From JBGSYN01 sp041750975 (lineage in GTDB: Bacteria > Pseudomonadota > Alphaproteobacteria > Geminicoccales > Geminicoccaceae): DNA of 31,877 bases. The stretch lies in contig JBGSYN010000194.1 of NCBI GenBank assembly GCA_041750975.1, forward strand, positions 1 to 31,877, read 5' to 3'. The notes beneath the pieces were generated by a model. It ran no database searches and was not told where the DNA came from. It saw only the letters and a program-made list of their open reading frames with translations. This document shows positions 8,793-17,348 of this stretch, piece by piece (the stretch's first letter is position 1; every line of letters starts with the position of its first letter). Made by a program: the position numbers and the translations under genes.

Positions 8793-9095
8793 ATGATTCT
8801 GACACCACGAGAAAAAGATAAGCTGCTGATTTCCATGGCCGCCATGGTGGCGCGTCGCCGATTGGAGCGCGGCGTCAAGCTGAACCATCCCGAGGCCGTG
8901 GCCCTCATCACGGATTTCGTCGTCGAGGGCGCACGGGATGGCAGGAGCGTTTCCGATCTGGTGAACGCGGGCGCTCAGGTCGTTTCGGTCGACCAGGTCA
9001 TGGACGGTGTCGCCTCTATGATCCCTGATGTTCAGGTCGAAGCGACTTTTCCCGACGGCACCAAGCTCGTTACCGTACACAGTCCCATCCGGTAA
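8793..9095 (+). CDS. ureA: Urease gamma subunit
   Basis: 100-residue small structural subunit of urease, full length for UreA. The N-terminus MILTPREKDKLLI, the NHPEAVALI motif, the EGARDG motif and the C-terminal TFPDGTKLVTVH are family signatures. A GAGGA-type ribosome site precedes the ATG. Its TAA overlaps the ATG of the following acetyltransferase gene by one base (TAATG). Confidence 0.97.
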   Translation: MILTPREKDKLLISMAAMVARRRLERGVKLNHPEAVALITDFVVEGARDGRSVSDLVNAGAQVVSVDQVMDGVASMIPDVQVEATFPDGTKLVTVHSPIR

Positions 9096-9634
9096 TGGTT
9101 ACGACTATTGCCATATCCAAGCTTGATGCCCGAGCGATCGAGGGGCAATTACCGGGATTCTGTGCCCTCCTGATCGATGCGGTCGAGGATGGTGCCTCGA
9201 TCGGCTTCGAGGCCTCGTTCAATCGAGCTGACGCCGAAAAATGGTGGCGGGATTGGGCGATTGAAGTTGAAACGGAGCTGCGGCTGATCTGGATTGCGGA
9301 GGGGGCCGGTGAGATCGTCGGCACTGTCCACCTTGGCTTCAGCTCCAAGCCAACCGCCTGGAATCGGGCCGAGGTGCAGAAACTGCTGGTCCACCGAAGT
9401 TCCAGGCGCAAGGGCATCGCCAAACAGCTGATGGCCGAGGTCGAAGTGGAATGCCGTCTAATTGGACGTAACCTGATCTACCTCGACACCGAGACGAACT
9501 CGGCTGCGGAGTTTCTCTACCAGAAACTCGGCTATCTTCGTCTCGGCGACATTCCTGACTATGCGGGTAGCCCAAGGGGCGTGCTCACGCCGACAACGAT
9601 CTATTACAAACTTCTCGGAGAGAGGCCTCGATGA
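9095..9634 (+). CDS. GNAT-family N-acetyltransferase inside the urease operon
   Basis: 179-residue protein with a GNAT acetyl-CoA-binding motif A: VQKLLVHRSSRRKGIAKQLM (residues 94-113), containing the R-x-x-G-x-A loop. A C-terminal FLYQKLGYLRLGD segment is typical of small-molecule acetyltransferases. The substrate is unknown. The ATG overlaps the ureA stop by 1 bp, and its TGA overlaps the ureB ATG by 4 bp (ATGA). It must therefore be co-transcribed and probably translationally coupled with the urease subunits. Acetyltransferases between ureA and ureB are known from some proteobacterial urease loci, as I recall, but no urease role is established. Confidence 0.9.
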   Translation: MVTTIAISKLDARAIEGQLPGFCALLIDAVEDGASIGFEASFNRADAEKWWRDWAIEVETELRLIWIAEGAGEIVGTVHLGFSSKPTAWNRAEVQKLLVHRSSRRKGIAKQLMAEVEVECRLIGRNLIYLDTETNSAAEFLYQKLGYLRLGDIPDYAGSPRGVLTPTTIYYKLLGERPR

Positions 9635-9948
9635 TCCCAGGTGAAATCATGACCCAACCCGGCGACATCGAGCTCAATGCTGATCGCCAGGCGATCACGC
9701 TCACCGTCGCCAATGGCGGCGATCGTCCCGTCCAAGTCGGCAGCCATTTCCACTTCGCCGAGGCCAACGCAGGATTGCAATTCGACCGGGACAGGGCGCA
9801 CGGCATGCGGCTGGATATCGCCGCCGGCACGGCGGTGCGGTTCGAGCCGGGCCAGTCTCGCGATGTCCAGCTGGTGCCGATCTCCGGCAAACGTATCGTG
9901 ATCGGCTTCAACCGCAAGGTCATGGGCGCTTTGGATCGGAAAGGCTGA
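9631..9948 (+). CDS. ureB: Urease beta subunit
   Basis: 105-residue structural subunit of urease. MIPGEIMTQPGDIELN at the start, the VGSHFHFAEANAGL block and the RFEPGQSRDVQLVP/ISGKRIVIGFN block are diagnostic. The ATG overlaps the stop of the acetyltransferase gene, and the stop is followed 3 nt later by the ureC start. Full length, with no defects seen. Confidence 0.97.
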   Translation: MIPGEIMTQPGDIELNADRQAITLTVANGGDRPVQVGSHFHFAEANAGLQFDRDRAHGMRLDIAAGTAVRFEPGQSRDVQLVPISGKRIVIGFNRKVMGALDRKG

Positions 9949-9951
9949 ACC

Positions 9952-11661
9952 ATGCCGTACAAAATCTCCAGGGAAGCCTATGCCGAGATGTTCGGCCCGA
10001 CCACGGGCGATCGGGTGCGGCTCGCCGATACGGATCTTGTCATCGAGGTCGAGGACGACCGCACGACTTATGGCGAGGAGATCACCTTCGGCGGCGGCAA
10101 GGTGATCCGTGACGGCATGGGACAGTCCCAGGCAAGCCGTGCCGCCGGCGCCGTCGATACCGTCATCACCAATGTCCTCATTCTCGACCATTGGGGGATC
10201 GTCAAGGCCGATGTCGGACTCAAGGACAGCCGCATTCACAAAGTCGGCAAGGCCGGCAATCCCGACATGCAGCCGGGAGTCGATATCGTCGTAGGTCCCG
10301 GCACCGAAGTGATCGCGGGCGAGGGCCGCATTCTGACCGCCGGCGCCATCGATGCGCACGTCCATTTCATCTGCCCGCAGATCGCCGAAGAGGGGCTGAT
10401 GAGTGGCATCACCACGATGTTCGGCGGCGGCACGGGGCCGGCGACCGGCACCAATGCGACGACCTGCACGCCGGGCACCTGGCATATCGGGCGGATGCTG
10501 CAGGCAGTCGAATCGATCCCGATCAATTTCGGCTTTTTCGGCAAGGGCAATACCAGCCGGATGTCGAGCCTGATGGAACAGGTCGAAGGCGGCGCCTGCG
10601 GACTGAAGCTCCACGAAGACTGGGGCTCGACCCCCTCGGCGATCGACACCTGCCTGACTGTCGGCGACGAAAACGACATCCAGGTAATGATCCACACCGA
10701 CACGCTCAACGAGGCGGGTTTCGTCGAGAATACCATCGCCGCCTTCAAGGAGCGGACGATCCATGCCTATCACACCGAGGGCGCCGGTGGCGGCCACGCG
10801 CCGGACATCCTGAAGGTGGTCTCGCTGCCCAATGTCATTCCATCCTCGACCAATCCGACCCGCCCCTACACCGTCAATACGATCGACGAACATCTCGATA
10901 TGCTGATGGTCTGCCATCACCTCCACAAGAGCGTGCCGGAGGACATCGCCTTTGCCGAAAGCCGGATCCGCAAAGAAACCATCGCCGCCGAGGACATCCT
11001 CCATGATCTGGGCGCGATCTCGATCATCGCCTCGGATGCGCAAGCCATGGGGCGGGTCGGCGAGGTCATCATCCGCACCTGGCAGACCGCGCACAAAATG
11101 AAATTGCAGCGCGGCCGCCATAACGGCGAAACTGGCCAGAACGATAATTTTCGCGCCAAAAGATATATCGCCAAATACACCATCAACCCCGCCATCGCCC
11201 AAGGGGTGTCGCGGGAAATCGGCTCCATCGAGGCCGGCAAGATGGCCGATCTCTGCCTCTGGTCGCCGGCCTTCTTCGGCGTCAAGCCGGACCTTGTCAT
11301 CAAAGGCGGAACGATCGCGGCCGCTCCCGTTGGTGATCCCAATGCCTCTATCCCCACACCCCAGCCGGTTCACTATCGCCCGATGTTCGGCAGCTATGGC
11401 CGGGCCGCCGTTCAGTGCGCCGTGCATTTCGTCAGCAAGGCGTCCTCAGCGTTGCTGGGTACCGAACTCGATCTGCATCGAGACACGGTTCCGGTCGAGA
11501 ACACGCGCGGCGGCATCGGCAAGCGCTCGATGATCCATAATGATGCGCTGCCGGCGATCGAGGTCGACCCCGAGACTTATGAAGTTCGTGCCGACGGCGA
11601 GCTTCTGACCTGCGATCCAGCCACGGAATTGCCGATGGCGCAGCGCTATTTCCTCTTTTGA
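9952..11661 (+). CDS. ureC: Urease alpha subunit (catalytic)
   Basis: 569-residue catalytic subunit that hydrolyses urea to ammonia and carbamate using two nickel ions. All ligands and catalytic residues are visible: His136 and His138 (DAHVHF), the carbamylated Lys219 (GLKLHEDWG), His248 (IHTD), His274 (AYHTEGAGGGH), the flap Cys321 and His322 (VCHHLH), and Asp362 (SDAQAMGR). Numbering is shifted by +2 from the Klebsiella enzyme. It is full length and intact, so the encoded urease should be active once matured by the adjacent accessory proteins. Confidence 0.98.
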   Translation: MPYKISREAYAEMFGPTTGDRVRLADTDLVIEVEDDRTTYGEEITFGGGKVIRDGMGQSQASRAAGAVDTVITNVLILDHWGIVKADVGLKDSRIHKVGKAGNPDMQPGVDIVVGPGTEVIAGEGRILTAGAIDAHVHFICPQIAEEGLMSGITTMFGGGTGPATGTNATTCTPGTWHIGRMLQAVESIPINFGFFGKGNTSRMSSLMEQVEGGACGLKLHEDWGSTPSAIDTCLTVGDENDIQVMIHTDTLNEAGFVENTIAAFKERTIHAYHTEGAGGGHAPDILKVVSLPNVIPSSTNPTRPYTVNTIDEHLDMLMVCHHLHKSVPEDIAFAESRIRKETIAAEDILHDLGAISIIASDAQAMGRVGEVIIRTWQTAHKMKLQRGRHNGETGQNDNFRAKRYIAKYTINPAIAQGVSREIGSIEAGKMADLCLWSPAFFGVKPDLVIKGGTIAAAPVGDPNASIPTPQPVHYRPMFGSYGRAAVQCAVHFVSKASSALLGTELDLHRDTVPVENTRGGIGKRSMIHNDALPAIEVDPETYEVRADGELLTCDPATELPMAQRYFLF

Positions 11662-11662
11662 G

Positions 11663-12121
11663 ATGTTGCGTGCCTGCCGCGTCATTCGAGGGCCGAATGC
11701 GTCATCAGGGGATCACGTCGATACGGTCCTGCTCGATCACGAGGCGCGCCAGCGCCGTCGCATCAAGATGACGGGCGAGGGCGGGCTGGCATTTCTCCTC
11801 GATCTCGAGCGCCCGGCCAGCCTTGCCGACGGCGATGGCCTTGTCCTTGAGGATGGCCGTATTGTCCGCGTCATTGTCGCACCGGAGGAGGTCGTCGACA
11901 TCTTGCCCGGGCCGCGTATCAGCCTCGCCCACCTCGCCTGGCATCTCGGCAACCGGCATTGCCCGACGGAAGTCTTGGCGGACCGGCTCCGCATCCGCCG
12001 CGATCATGTCCTGATCGAGATGCTCAGGGGGTTGGGTGCCGAAACCGAGCTTGTCACAGCACCGTTTCGGCCTGAAAGCGGTGCCTATGGTCAGGCTTCG
12101 GCACATCATGATGAGCACTGA
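11663..12121 (+). CDS. ureE: Urease accessory protein UreE (nickel chaperone)
   Basis: 152-residue nickel metallochaperone that delivers Ni to the UreD/F/G-urease complex. The central metal-binding motif HLGNRHCPTEV and the RIRRDHVLIEMLRGLGA segment are conserved. The C-terminus carries only a short histidine cluster (AHHDEH), not the long His tail of some UreE proteins. The start lies 1 bp after the ureC stop. It overlaps ureF by 14 bp. Confidence 0.95.
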   Translation: MLRACRVIRGPNASSGDHVDTVLLDHEARQRRRIKMTGEGGLAFLLDLERPASLADGDGLVLEDGRIVRVIVAPEEVVDILPGPRISLAHLAWHLGNRHCPTEVLADRLRIRRDHVLIEMLRGLGAETELVTAPFRPESGAYGQASAHHDEH

Positions 12122-12773
12122 CGTCGCTCTGCAGCGTCTCTTGACCTGGTTCTCCCCGGCCTTTCCAATCGGTGCCTTCAGCTATAGCCATGGCCTCGAA
12201 GCCGCTGTCGACGAGGGCTTCGTCACCGATCGTGCGGGCCTTGAGCGTTGGATTGTGGATCTGCTGCGCCATGGCGCCGGCTGGAATGACGCCCTCCTGC
12301 TCAAGGCAGCATACGACCGGCGCACGGCCGGTCAGCCGCTCGTTGAGCTTGTCGAGTTGTGCCTGGCCCTCTGCACCTCGGCCGAGCTTGAGCTTGAAAC
12401 CGTTGCGCAGGGCCGGGCCTTCGCCGAGACGACGAAACGCGTCTGGTTCACCGAGGAGGGATCGGAGGCTGGCGACTATCCGCTGCCGATTGCCGTCGGG
12501 CGGGCAGCGGCAAATGCCAACCTGCCCTTGCTGCCGGTGATCGAGGCCTTCCTCCATGGTTTTGCCGCCAATCTCGTCTCGGCAGCGGTGCGCGCCGTTC
12601 CGCTCGGCCAAACCGACGGGCTCTTGGCACTTGCGGCACAGGAAGCGCTTATCCGCGATCTCGCAGCCGACGCGTTCGAGGCCGATTTGGACCAACTTGG
12701 CGGCTTCGTTCCCATGCTCGAATGGTGCTCGATGCGGCACGAAACGCAATATACGAGGTTGTTTCGCTCATGA
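12108..12773 (+). CDS. ureF: Urease accessory protein UreF
   Basis: 221-residue maturation factor that acts with UreD and gates UreG GTPase activity. Diagnostic segments are LTWFSPAFPIGAFSYSHGLE near the N-terminus, and a C-terminal half rich in Ala/Leu helices ending near RHETQYTRLFRS. Two adjacent ATGs (12108 and 12111) are possible starts, and the frame extends to 12036 inside ureE. The short form fits family N-termini. The TGA overlaps the ureG ATG (ATGA). Confidence 0.94.
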   Translation: MMSTDVALQRLLTWFSPAFPIGAFSYSHGLEAAVDEGFVTDRAGLERWIVDLLRHGAGWNDALLLKAAYDRRTAGQPLVELVELCLALCTSAELELETVAQGRAFAETTKRVWFTEEGSEAGDYPLPIAVGRAAANANLPLLPVIEAFLHGFAANLVSAAVRAVPLGQTDGLLALAAQEALIRDLAADAFEADLDQLGGFVPMLEWCSMRHETQYTRLFRS

Positions 12774-13468
12774 ATGACACGATCGCCAGCGCCGACGTTC
12801 GAAGCGGCCCGCTCAGGGTCGGCATCGGCGGGCCGGTCGGCTCCGGCAAAACAGCCCTCATGGATGCGCTCTGCAAGGCGTTTCGCGATCGCTACAATAT
12901 TGCCGCCATTACCAACGACATCTACACACGAGAGGATGCCGAGTTTCTGACCCGATCGGGTGCGCTCGATCCCTCCCGCATCCGCGGCGTGGAAACCGGC
13001 GGGTGCCCGCATACCGCGATCCGGGAGGACGCCTCGATCAATCTCCAGGCGGTCGCCGAGCTTGCCCAAACTTTCGAACCGCTCGATCTGGTGCTGATCG
13101 AATCCGGCGGCGACAATCTTGCGGCGACATTCTCGCCCGAACTCGCCGATCTGACGCTCTACGTGATCGATGTCTCGGCCGGCGATAAGATTCCGCGCAA
13201 GGGTGGGCCGGGCATCACACGCTCGGATCTGTTGATCATCAACAAGATCGATCTCGCCCCCTATGTCGGGGCCAGTCTCGACGTCATGGACCGCGATGCT
13301 CGAAAAATGCGCCGGGATCGTCCCTTCGTGTTCACCAACCTCAAAACGGGGCAGGGTTTGGACACGATCGCCGGCTTTATCATCGAGATGGGTGGCTTGC
13401 CGGCAACGGCGTCTGATCCTGCCGCCGCAGCAGTTGGCGAAGCGCTTCGGGCTGTAGCCAGCGATTGA
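12770..13468 (+). CDS. ureG: Urease accessory GTPase UreG
   Basis: 232-residue SIMIBI-class GTPase that powers nickel insertion into urease. The P-loop GPVGSGKT (21-28), the metal-binding Cys79-Pro80-His81 in TGGCPHTAIRED, ESGGDNLAATFSPELAD and the guanine-specificity motif NKIDLAPYVGA are intact. The start was set by the ATGA overlap with ureF. The last 89 bp overlap, on the opposite strand, the end of the acyltransferase gene. It ends the urease operon in this window. Confidence 0.97.
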   Translation: MNDTIASADVRSGPLRVGIGGPVGSGKTALMDALCKAFRDRYNIAAITNDIYTREDAEFLTRSGALDPSRIRGVETGGCPHTAIREDASINLQAVAELAQTFEPLDLVLIESGGDNLAATFSPELADLTLYVIDVSAGDKIPRKGGPGITRSDLLIINKIDLAPYVGASLDVMDRDARKMRRDRPFVFTNLKTGQGLDTIAGFIIEMGGLPATASDPAAAAVGEALRAVASD

Positions 13469-14531
13469 GGAAGCGGCGGCTCGGCACCTCGATCATATGA
13501 TAGGCGAAAGCCGCGACCGCGAGGCTCATGGGCACGGCCAGGGCACCCAGGGCATAGCCTACGGTGGTGTTCAGCCCGATGGTCATGGAGAGAGCCTTGA
13601 ACCAAAGGGTGAGAACGATGCCATGCACCATGTAGATGGAGTAGGAGATCTCACCGAGGTAGATCAGGGCACGGGTCCTGACGTAGCCCACACCGCCTTG
13701 ACGCTCGAGTGAGGCCACCGAGAAGATCAGTGCCGCGAGGATCAGAACCGCAAGCCAGTCGCCGAGCCCGAAATGGGTGATGACGATGAGTGACGCAACC
13801 AGTCCCAAAAGAATCCAATTGCCCGATGGGCCCAGATCCCAGCTGCGGCTCAACCGATAAAGCGCAACGCCCGTGAGGAATTCGGGCAGGATACGGGCGA
13901 TGCCGAAATCATAGGTCAGAAAGGTGAGCTGGCGCCCAAAGGCCGGTACCGAGAATGCACAGAGTGCGAGGAACAAGGTGACGGCGGCGAACAACATGCG
14001 ACCCGGTGAAAGCTTGAGCGTGAGCAGCGCCAACGGCCAGAAAGTCAGATAGGCGAACCATTCGGCACTGATCGACCACGAAACATAATTGAAGCTCAAT
14101 ACGTCATCGACGCCCCAGGCATGGATCATGAACAGGTTCGGCAGGACCGACGACCATTGATAGGCGTCCGGCTGGCCGGGCTGAACGCCGACGAAGGATC
14201 CGAGGCTCACATAGCCCGCAACGAACAGGAATGTCGCAAGGTGCAGGGGATAAAGGCGCGAAAAGCGCTTCTTGATGAAGTCGCCGAAGTTGAATCGTCC
14301 TTCCTCCATTGCCCGCAAATAGACATGGGCCATGATGAAGCCGCTCAGGATGAAAAAGAAATCGACGCCGAGCTTGCCTCTCGCGATGAACTGCGTCCAG
14401 GTCTCGTGCTGGAAGCCTATGTCATTGCTGAAATGCAGGGTCAGGACCCAGAATGCCGCGAGAAACCTGAGCGAGGTCAGGGTTTCGATGTGGCTTGCAT
14501 GGGGCTGAAGGCACGGCCGGAAGATGCGCAT
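13380..14531 (-). CDS. Acyltransferase-3 family membrane protein (OafA/ExoZ-like)
   Basis: 383-residue polytopic membrane acyltransferase. Members O-acetylate or succinylate surface polysaccharides and lipids. The N-terminal motif TSLRFLAAFWVLTLHFSND contains the Arg and His typical of the active region, followed by LGVDFFFILSGFIMAHVYLR and about ten hydrophobic segments. The C-terminus (EVPSRRFLNRW and a polar tail) overlaps ureG by 89 bp tail to tail. The start was taken at ATG 14529-14531; a TTG at 14561 is possible but has no ribosome site. The acceptor molecule is unknown. Confidence 0.85.
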   Translation of the reverse strand: MRIFRPCLQPHASHIETLTSLRFLAAFWVLTLHFSNDIGFQHETWTQFIARGKLGVDFFFILSGFIMAHVYLRAMEEGRFNFGDFIKKRFSRLYPLHLATFLFVAGYVSLGSFVGVQPGQPDAYQWSSVLPNLFMIHAWGVDDVLSFNYVSWSISAEWFAYLTFWPLALLTLKLSPGRMLFAAVTLFLALCAFSVPAFGRQLTFLTYDFGIARILPEFLTGVALYRLSRSWDLGPSGNWILLGLVASLIVITHFGLGDWLAVLILAALIFSVASLERQGGVGYVRTRALIYLGEISYSIYMVHGIVLTLWFKALSMTIGLNTTVGYALGALAVPMSLAVAAFAYHMIEVPSRRFLNRWLQPEALRQLLRRQDQTPLPASHPSR

Positions 14532-14565
14532 CGGACGACTCGCAATCGAAAAGAATGGCAAATAG

Positions 14566-14611
14566 TTGACAAAGTCTTAACGGACGCCGGTTAACAAAAC
14601 GTTAACGGCGG
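14566..14611. promoter_or_regulatory. Candidate promoter with spaced GTTAAC repeats
   Basis: A consensus -35 TTGACA at 14566-14571 lies in the divergent gap between the acyltransferase gene and hyi. It is followed by two GTTAAC palindromes at 14590-14595 and 14601-14606, one helical turn apart, and a third TTAAC at 14577-14581. The outer part CCG-GTTAAC-n5-GTTAAC-GGCGG is a near dyad. It could be an operator overlapping a promoter for hyi. This was read by eye only. Confidence 0.35.
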
Positions 14612-14659
14612 GGCAGACTGAATCGCTCATGGTCCGGGCTCAGGGGAAGGTGTCGTCGC

Positions 14660-15439
14660 GTGCCGAAATTCGCCGCAAATCTTAGCATGATGTTCAACGA
14701 GGTGCCGTTTCAGGAGCGCTTCCCGGCGGCGCGGAATGCCGGATTCGCCGCCGTCGAATACCTGTTTCCTTACGATTTCCCCGCAGCGGATCTCGCCGAC
14801 CGACTTCGGCAGGAAGGACTGACCCAGGCGCTCTTCAACATGCCGCCCGGCAACTGGGATGCGGGCGATCGCGGCATCTCGGCCTTGCCTGGACGTGAAG
14901 CCGAATTTCAAAAATCGGTTGAGACCGCTCTCGGCTATGCCAGGGCGCTTAACTGCAAAAAGATCCATTGCATGGCCGGCATCGTCGGACCCGGTGTCAA
15001 GCCGCGCATCGCCGAACGCACCTATGTCGGCAATCTGCGTCTAATCGCGGAGGCTGCCGCCGCGGCTGGTGTTACGGTGCTGATCGAGCCGCTCAACAGC
15101 CGCGACGCGCCGGGCTACCTCGTGCCCTATAACGACCATGCGCGGCGCGTCATCGAGGAAGTCGGCGCACCCAACCTCAAGCTTCAGCTCGATCTCTACC
15201 ATACCCAGATCATGGGCGGCGATCTCGCCACCTCGATCCGCGAATTCATGCCGATCACGGGTCACGTTCAGATCGCAGGCGTGCCCGAGCGCCATGAGCC
15301 CGATGTCGGCGAGATCAACTATCCCTACTTGTTCGGACTGATCGACGATCTCGGCTATGACGGCTGGATCGGCTGCGAATATCGCCCGCGAGGCCCAACG
15401 ACTGACGGTCTCGGCTGGATTCGTCCCTATCTGCGCTGA
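14660..15439 (+). CDS. hyi: Hydroxypyruvate isomerase family protein (Hyi/OtnI)
   Basis: 259-residue TIM-barrel isomerase, the same length as E. coli Hyi (258). It interconverts hydroxypyruvate and tartronate semialdehyde, or 2-oxo-tetronates if OtnI-like. The paired catalytic glutamates are at Glu143 (LIEPLNSRD) and Glu240 (GCEYRPRG), with metal-site residues in LDLYHTQ. The start is GTG at 14660, with a purine-rich GGGGAAGG upstream. No glyoxylate carboligase or tartronate semialdehyde reductase is adjacent, so the exact substrate is open. Confidence 0.85.
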   Translation: MPKFAANLSMMFNEVPFQERFPAARNAGFAAVEYLFPYDFPAADLADRLRQEGLTQALFNMPPGNWDAGDRGISALPGREAEFQKSVETALGYARALNCKKIHCMAGIVGPGVKPRIAERTYVGNLRLIAEAAAAAGVTVLIEPLNSRDAPGYLVPYNDHARRVIEEVGAPNLKLQLDLYHTQIMGGDLATSIREFMPITGHVQIAGVPERHEPDVGEINYPYLFGLIDDLGYDGWIGCEYRPRGPTTDGLGWIRPYLR

Positions 15440-15506
15440 TCTCTTCGTCAACCGTTTTGGCTGACCGCCCGTAGAACGGTCGCGTTCACAATGGATTGGC
15501 TTGATC

Positions 15507-17348
15507 GTGCCCAAGACGATTTGCCTCGTTGCCCAGGCTTTTGTCATTACCCTGCTGCAGGGCTGCGCCTCGAGGGCTGATGACATCACGCTCGAAGGCC
15601 GCCTTGCGACCATCGAAACGGTGGCACTCGGCCTTGAGCAGCCCGTCACGATCTATTGGAACGACTACCAGATCCCCTACATCCTCGCTGAAACCGACGC
15701 GGATCTCGCTTTTGCGCTTGGCGTCGTTCATGGCCATTTGCGGGCGGCGCAGATGCAGCTCTTGAAGCGTGTCGCCCAAGGGCGTCTCTCGGAAATGTTC
15801 GGCCTTCTCACGACCGAAATCGACGAGGCGCTCCGAATTCTGGACTTCGGCTATGCCACACCGGAGATCGAGGCGAACCTGCCGCCCGAGACGCGCCATT
15901 GGCTCGAATCCTTCGTCGAGGGCCTCAATCACAGTCAGTCCACTGAACCGGAGTCGCCCGAGACGGGCTGGCTCGCGCTCGAGCCCGAACCCTGGACCGT
16001 CCATGATGTGCTGACAGTCGGCAGGCTCGCCGCCACGGATGTCGGCTGGCTTATCTATTTTTCGCTGCTGAACGCGCGCGACCAGCCGGATTTCGAGGAG
16101 CTATGGACGTGCATCAAGGAAGTCGGCACCGGCGGCACGACCAGCTTCGATGCGAAGTCGACGCAACAGGCCCTGTCGGAAATCCTCGCCGGCACCAGCA
16201 AGTCCGGCAGCAATACCATCGTCGTCAGCCCGGAACTCAGCGCCAGCGGCCATGCGCTGATTGCCAACGACCCGCATCTGGGACTTATCCTGCCCAATCT
16301 CTGGCTCATTGTGGGCATCAAATCGCCAACCTATCACGCCGTCGGTTTCATGCTGCCGGGCCTCCCCTTTCTCGGCCTTGGCCGCAATCCGGACCTGGCC
16401 TGGGGTGGCACCAACATGCGCGCCGCCGGCAGCGATCTTTTCGATGTCTCCGACCTGCCCGAAGATCAGATCACGACTTCGACCGACACCATCGAAACCC
16501 GCTTCTGGTTCGATGAAGAGATCACCGTCCGCCGCACGCCCTGGGGCCCGATCATCAGCGATGCCGAGGCGATAGCGGGCGAGAACATCGCCGTGCGGTG
16601 GATGGGTCACGAGCCGAGCGATGAGATCACCGCCTTCCTCGAGGCGATGCGCGCCACCGATGCCCAGAGCTTTAGAGCGGCCTTCGAGACCTATTCGGTG
16701 TCCGGCCAGAACATGCTCTTTGCGACGGAGAGTGGCGATATCGGGCAGATCAGCGCCGTCCGGCTGCCGGCACGCGACGACGCGACCAACGACCTGATCC
16801 GCGATATCGAAGCCGACGGCGCCGATTGGGAGAGTTTCGTCGGTACGCTCGATCTGCCCTGGTCACTTAATCCCGCCGAAGGTTTCCTCGCTTCCGCCAA
16901 CAATCCGCCGACCGAGCCGACACCCGTACCGCTCGGCTATTTCTTCGCGGATGACGATCGGATCGAACGTCTGCAGGCGATGGTGCGGGAACGCACGCCG
17001 ATTGACCGCGATGATCTCATCGCGATCCAGACCGATGTCACGTCGGGCTTTGCGGCGGGCCTCGCCAGCGGGTTGGTGGCGCGCTTCGATGCGGCCGGTA
17101 TCAGCGATCCGGTGGTCGAAGCATTTCGAGGTTGGGATGGCGCCTACGAACCCGATGCGCGTGCGCCACTAGCTTTTGAGCTCGTTTTGGCGAGCCTGGT
17201 GCCACAACTCTACGGCGACGAGGAAGGCGAGGTTTCCGGTGCCGAGGAGGAATGGGGCTATCTGAACGCTTACCTTCTCAAGGATTTCGACGCGCTGCCG
17301 CCCGCAGATCAACGATCCACCCTCGGGCAAGCCGCTTCCGAGGCCTAA
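15507..17348 (+). CDS. Penicillin acylase family protein, cut short by an in-frame TAA
   Basis: Ntn-hydrolase of the penicillin/acyl-homoserine-lactone acylase family. These precursors self-cleave to free an N-terminal serine nucleophile. The hydrophobic N-terminus ends in a lipobox-like LLQGC, so it is probably exported as a lipoprotein. The nucleophile is the Ser in KSGSNT (codon 16209-16211), followed by LIANDPHLGL and LPGLPFLGLGRNPDLAWG. The reading frame stops at TAA 17346-17348 after 613 residues, although homology clearly continues in the same frame. The start GTG 15507 is uncertain; TTG 15501 is equally in frame. As read, the beta chain lacks its last ~140 residues. Confidence 0.75.
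   Translation: MPKTICLVAQAFVITLLQGCASRADDITLEGRLATIETVALGLEQPVTIYWNDYQIPYILAETDADLAFALGVVHGHLRAAQMQLLKRVAQGRLSEMFGLLTTEIDEALRILDFGYATPEIEANLPPETRHWLESFVEGLNHSQSTEPESPETGWLALEPEPWTVHDVLTVGRLAATDVGWLIYFSLLNARDQPDFEELWTCIKEVGTGGTTSFDAKSTQQALSEILAGTSKSGSNTIVVSPELSASGHALIANDPHLGLILPNLWLIVGIKSPTYHAVGFMLPGLPFLGLGRNPDLAWGGTNMRAAGSDLFDVSDLPEDQITTSTDTIETRFWFDEEITVRRTPWGPIISDAEAIAGENIAVRWMGHEPSDEITAFLEAMRATDAQSFRAAFETYSVSGQNMLFATESGDIGQISAVRLPARDDATNDLIRDIEADGADWESFVGTLDLPWSLNPAEGFLASANNPPTEPTPVPLGYFFADDDRIERLQAMVRERTPIDRDDLIAIQTDVTSGFAAGLASGLVARFDAAGISDPVVEAFRGWDGAYEPDARAPLAFELVLASLVPQLYGDEEGEVSGAEEEWGYLNAYLLKDFDALPPADQRSTLGQAASEA

Noticed and set aside
9604..11427. Minus-strand frame of 607 codons opposite ureB and ureC
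   Set aside because: It lies fully antisense to intact urease genes and shows no recognisable domain.
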